Shown here piece by piece: positions 62,907 to 64,000 of a stretch of DNA of 64,000 bases. This stretch comes from Pseudocercospora fijiensis CIRAD86 (taxonomy: Eukaryota; Ascomycota; Dothideomycetes; Mycosphaerellales; Mycosphaerellaceae), in assembly GCF_000340215.1 (NCBI RefSeq), contig NW_006921532.1:2645337-2709336 (forward strand). Reading direction: 5' to 3'. Each line of letters starts with the position of its first letter. Position 1 is the first letter of the stretch. Position numbers and translations under genes: made by a program. The notes beneath the pieces were generated by a model. That model was given only the letters and a program-made list of their open reading frames with translations, was not told the origin of the DNA and made no database searches.

Positions 62907-63977
62907 TCATGACGACCAAGCATCAAACAACCCCAACTTAAAAGCATGCAAACTATGCGGTTTAAACACCGTGTTCGTCGGAGGACCCATTCGATCAGTT
63001 CTCTCGAATTCTCCAAGCCTGCCCAAACAGTCCAGCGTCAAATCAGGTTTTATACCCGTTTCTCCCCTCAAGTATGCTTTTACGGATTTCTCGTAGGGTG
63101 CGTTGAAATCTGTCGATTGTGAGAGGAAGCACAAGTCCCATTCACTGATGTCTTCGTGGATTTCGTTATGGGGGAGGCTTTCGATGCCTTCGTGCCAGAG
63201 TTGACGGAGATAGATCGTTTCTAAGTTGCGGGAGATGGTCGAAGGGAGGTGGTCGATTAGTTTGGGGACGTCCCGGACGATCATATCGGTGAGTCGTAAG
63301 TGTTTTATGGTCTTGGAGTGGAGGTAGAGGAAGCGCAATAGTTTGTCAGTGTCGACGTTGGCCGATAGTGCGAGATATGTGATGTCTGGCCATATGGTGA
63401 CGGTGGTATCGAAGACATTGGCGGAAGGTGCCGTTCCATTGAAGTCTTCTAGATCTTCGCCGAAGTGGTCCGGGCATTCGATTTGAAGGATGAGCGTCTG
63501 CAGCTTGGAAGCCGCGTATAGGAAGTGGTGCAGTTGGGCGAAGACTGAGGCTTGGAAATGGAAAGGCCTCTCGTCGTCGAAGTGAAGCCACATGGTCAGA
63601 CGTGTGAGGTTGCTGAATGCTGTTGCGAGTGGAAGACGGCCTGTATGAGAGACGGCCCATTCTCGGGTTGCTGGTGCAGTTCCGTATAATGAGTTGGACC
63701 AATTGGCTAATAGAGAGGATGGATCAAGGAATTGGTGTTGGAGCAGGAGCTTGGTCACTGGTCTGCAAGCACCATCAGTGTCGTTAACCAGGACTCGATT
63801 TCTTTGCGCGATGGCTTCGAGCAAGCACAGAACTGCGTGCTCCGTGACTGGGAAGTCGATCTTGCGCGGGTCTGGTTCTGGTGTGTATTGTTCACGCCAG
63901 TCATCAGGCCCGAGCAACAACTCCTGGCGAATCCTTGACCACAATGGCCACTCACTCGTACTCCTCGTCTCAGCCAT
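62907..63977 (-). CDS. Hypothetical protein, F-box/LRR-like C-terminal region
   Basis: A 356-codon minus-strand frame from ATG 63977. The sequence has the character of fungal leucine-rich F-box-associated proteins: FSNLTRLTMWLHFD, ASKLQTLILQIEC, WPDITYLALSANVDTDKLLR, HSKTIKHLRLTDMIVRDVPK and RNLETIYLRQLWHEGIESLP, each a strand-turn-helix unit with Leu spacing. No F-box motif is visible at the N-terminus, and the gene lies 23 bp from the window edge, so an upstream exon may exist outside. There is no signal peptide or membrane segment. Function unknown; protein-protein recognition is a guess. Confidence 0.62.
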   Translation of the reverse strand: MAETRSTSEWPLWSRIRQELLLGPDDWREQYTPEPDPRKIDFPVTEHAVLCLLEAIAQRNRVLVNDTDGACRPVTKLLLQHQFLDPSSLLANWSNSLYGTAPATREWAVSHTGRLPLATAFSNLTRLTMWLHFDDERPFHFQASVFAQLHHFLYAASKLQTLILQIECPDHFGEDLEDFNGTAPSANVFDTTVTIWPDITYLALSANVDTDKLLRFLYLHSKTIKHLRLTDMIVRDVPKLIDHLPSTISRNLETIYLRQLWHEGIESLPHNEIHEDISEWDLCFLSQSTDFNAPYEKSVKAYLRGETGIKPDLTLDCLGRLGEFERTDRMGPPTNTVFKPHSLHAFKLGLFDAWSS

Positions 63978-64000
63978 TGCTCTCGCAATCTCAATTTCGG

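Noticed and set aside
1..64000. tRNA, rRNA, CRISPR or secondary-metabolite cluster
   Set aside because: No tRNA-like T-arm/anticodon combination, rRNA segment or spaced repeat array was recognised by eye. The DUF1772, permease and LPMO genes are not near any backbone synthase.

Overview
The window is nuclear DNA from a filamentous ascomycete fungus. The evidence is short spliceosomal introns (about 50-120 bp, GT..AG, often with a CTGAC or GCTAAC branch site 10-20 bp before the acceptor), densely packed genes on both strands, and fungus-specific families (Pth11/rhodopsin-like membrane protein, AA11-type LPMO, DUF1772, DUF202, PEX5, MIC10, SFH1/SNF5 with a GATA-type finger). An AT-rich repeat with stop codons that look RIP-made points to Pezizomycotina, and gene content and style suggest Dothideomycetes (inference). 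I see no tRNA, rRNA, plasmid or bacterial feature.

Layout. 1-9.1 kb: 5' part of an ING-family chromatin reader (minus), a coiled-coil protein (plus), an 11-bp minisatellite in two sequence states, a two-exon TPR-like protein (minus) and the methyltransferase EFM7/NNT1 (minus). 9.1-14.3 kb: amino-acid/choline-type permease (minus), an AT-rich relic with a 26-bp palindrome, and a fungal rhodopsin-like 7TM protein (plus). 14.3-23 kb: a membrane/coiled-coil protein, a DUF1772 protein, a DUF202 protein and the Pol III repressor MAF1 (all minus). 23.4-31.9 kb: AP-1 sigma adaptin (minus), glutamate-cysteine ligase modifier subunit (plus), a small Cys-rich protein, the ribosome-biogenesis factor URB2 (minus) and, 121 bp away and divergent, MIC10 (plus). 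32.7-44.5 kb: mitochondrial two-RRM protein, PEX5, an F-box-like protein (all plus), RPB3 (minus), a small acidic protein (plus), an orphan C-terminal exon (minus) and an SNF5/SFH1 remodeler subunit (minus).

44.8-48.9 kb is the most unusual part: a gene-free AT-rich block bounded by a 23-bp perfect inverted repeat. It holds three decayed reading frames: a DDE integrase-like protein, a protein with a 12-bp-unit repeat, and an antisense coiled-coil protein. In ORF1 and ORF2 the in-frame stops are TAG or TAA, as C-to-T mutation at CpA would produce from Trp and Gln codons. I read this as a RIP-inactivated three-ORF DNA transposon that I cannot assign to a named family.

49.9-55 kb: an AA11-like LPMO, a membrane protein and a maleylacetoacetate isomerase homologue, each recognisable but broken by single-base frameshifts. 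This is a different mode of damage: either pseudogenization or poor consensus. 55.2-64 kb: APS kinase (minus), phospholipase C (plus), a tiny two-exon CxxC/CxxC protein (plus), a CA microsatellite, and a hypothetical LRR/F-box-type protein (minus).

The genes do not form an operon or a biosynthetic cluster; most are unrelated housekeeping genes. Exon coordinates were worked out by hand from frame continuity and splice signals, and none has been checked against RNA.
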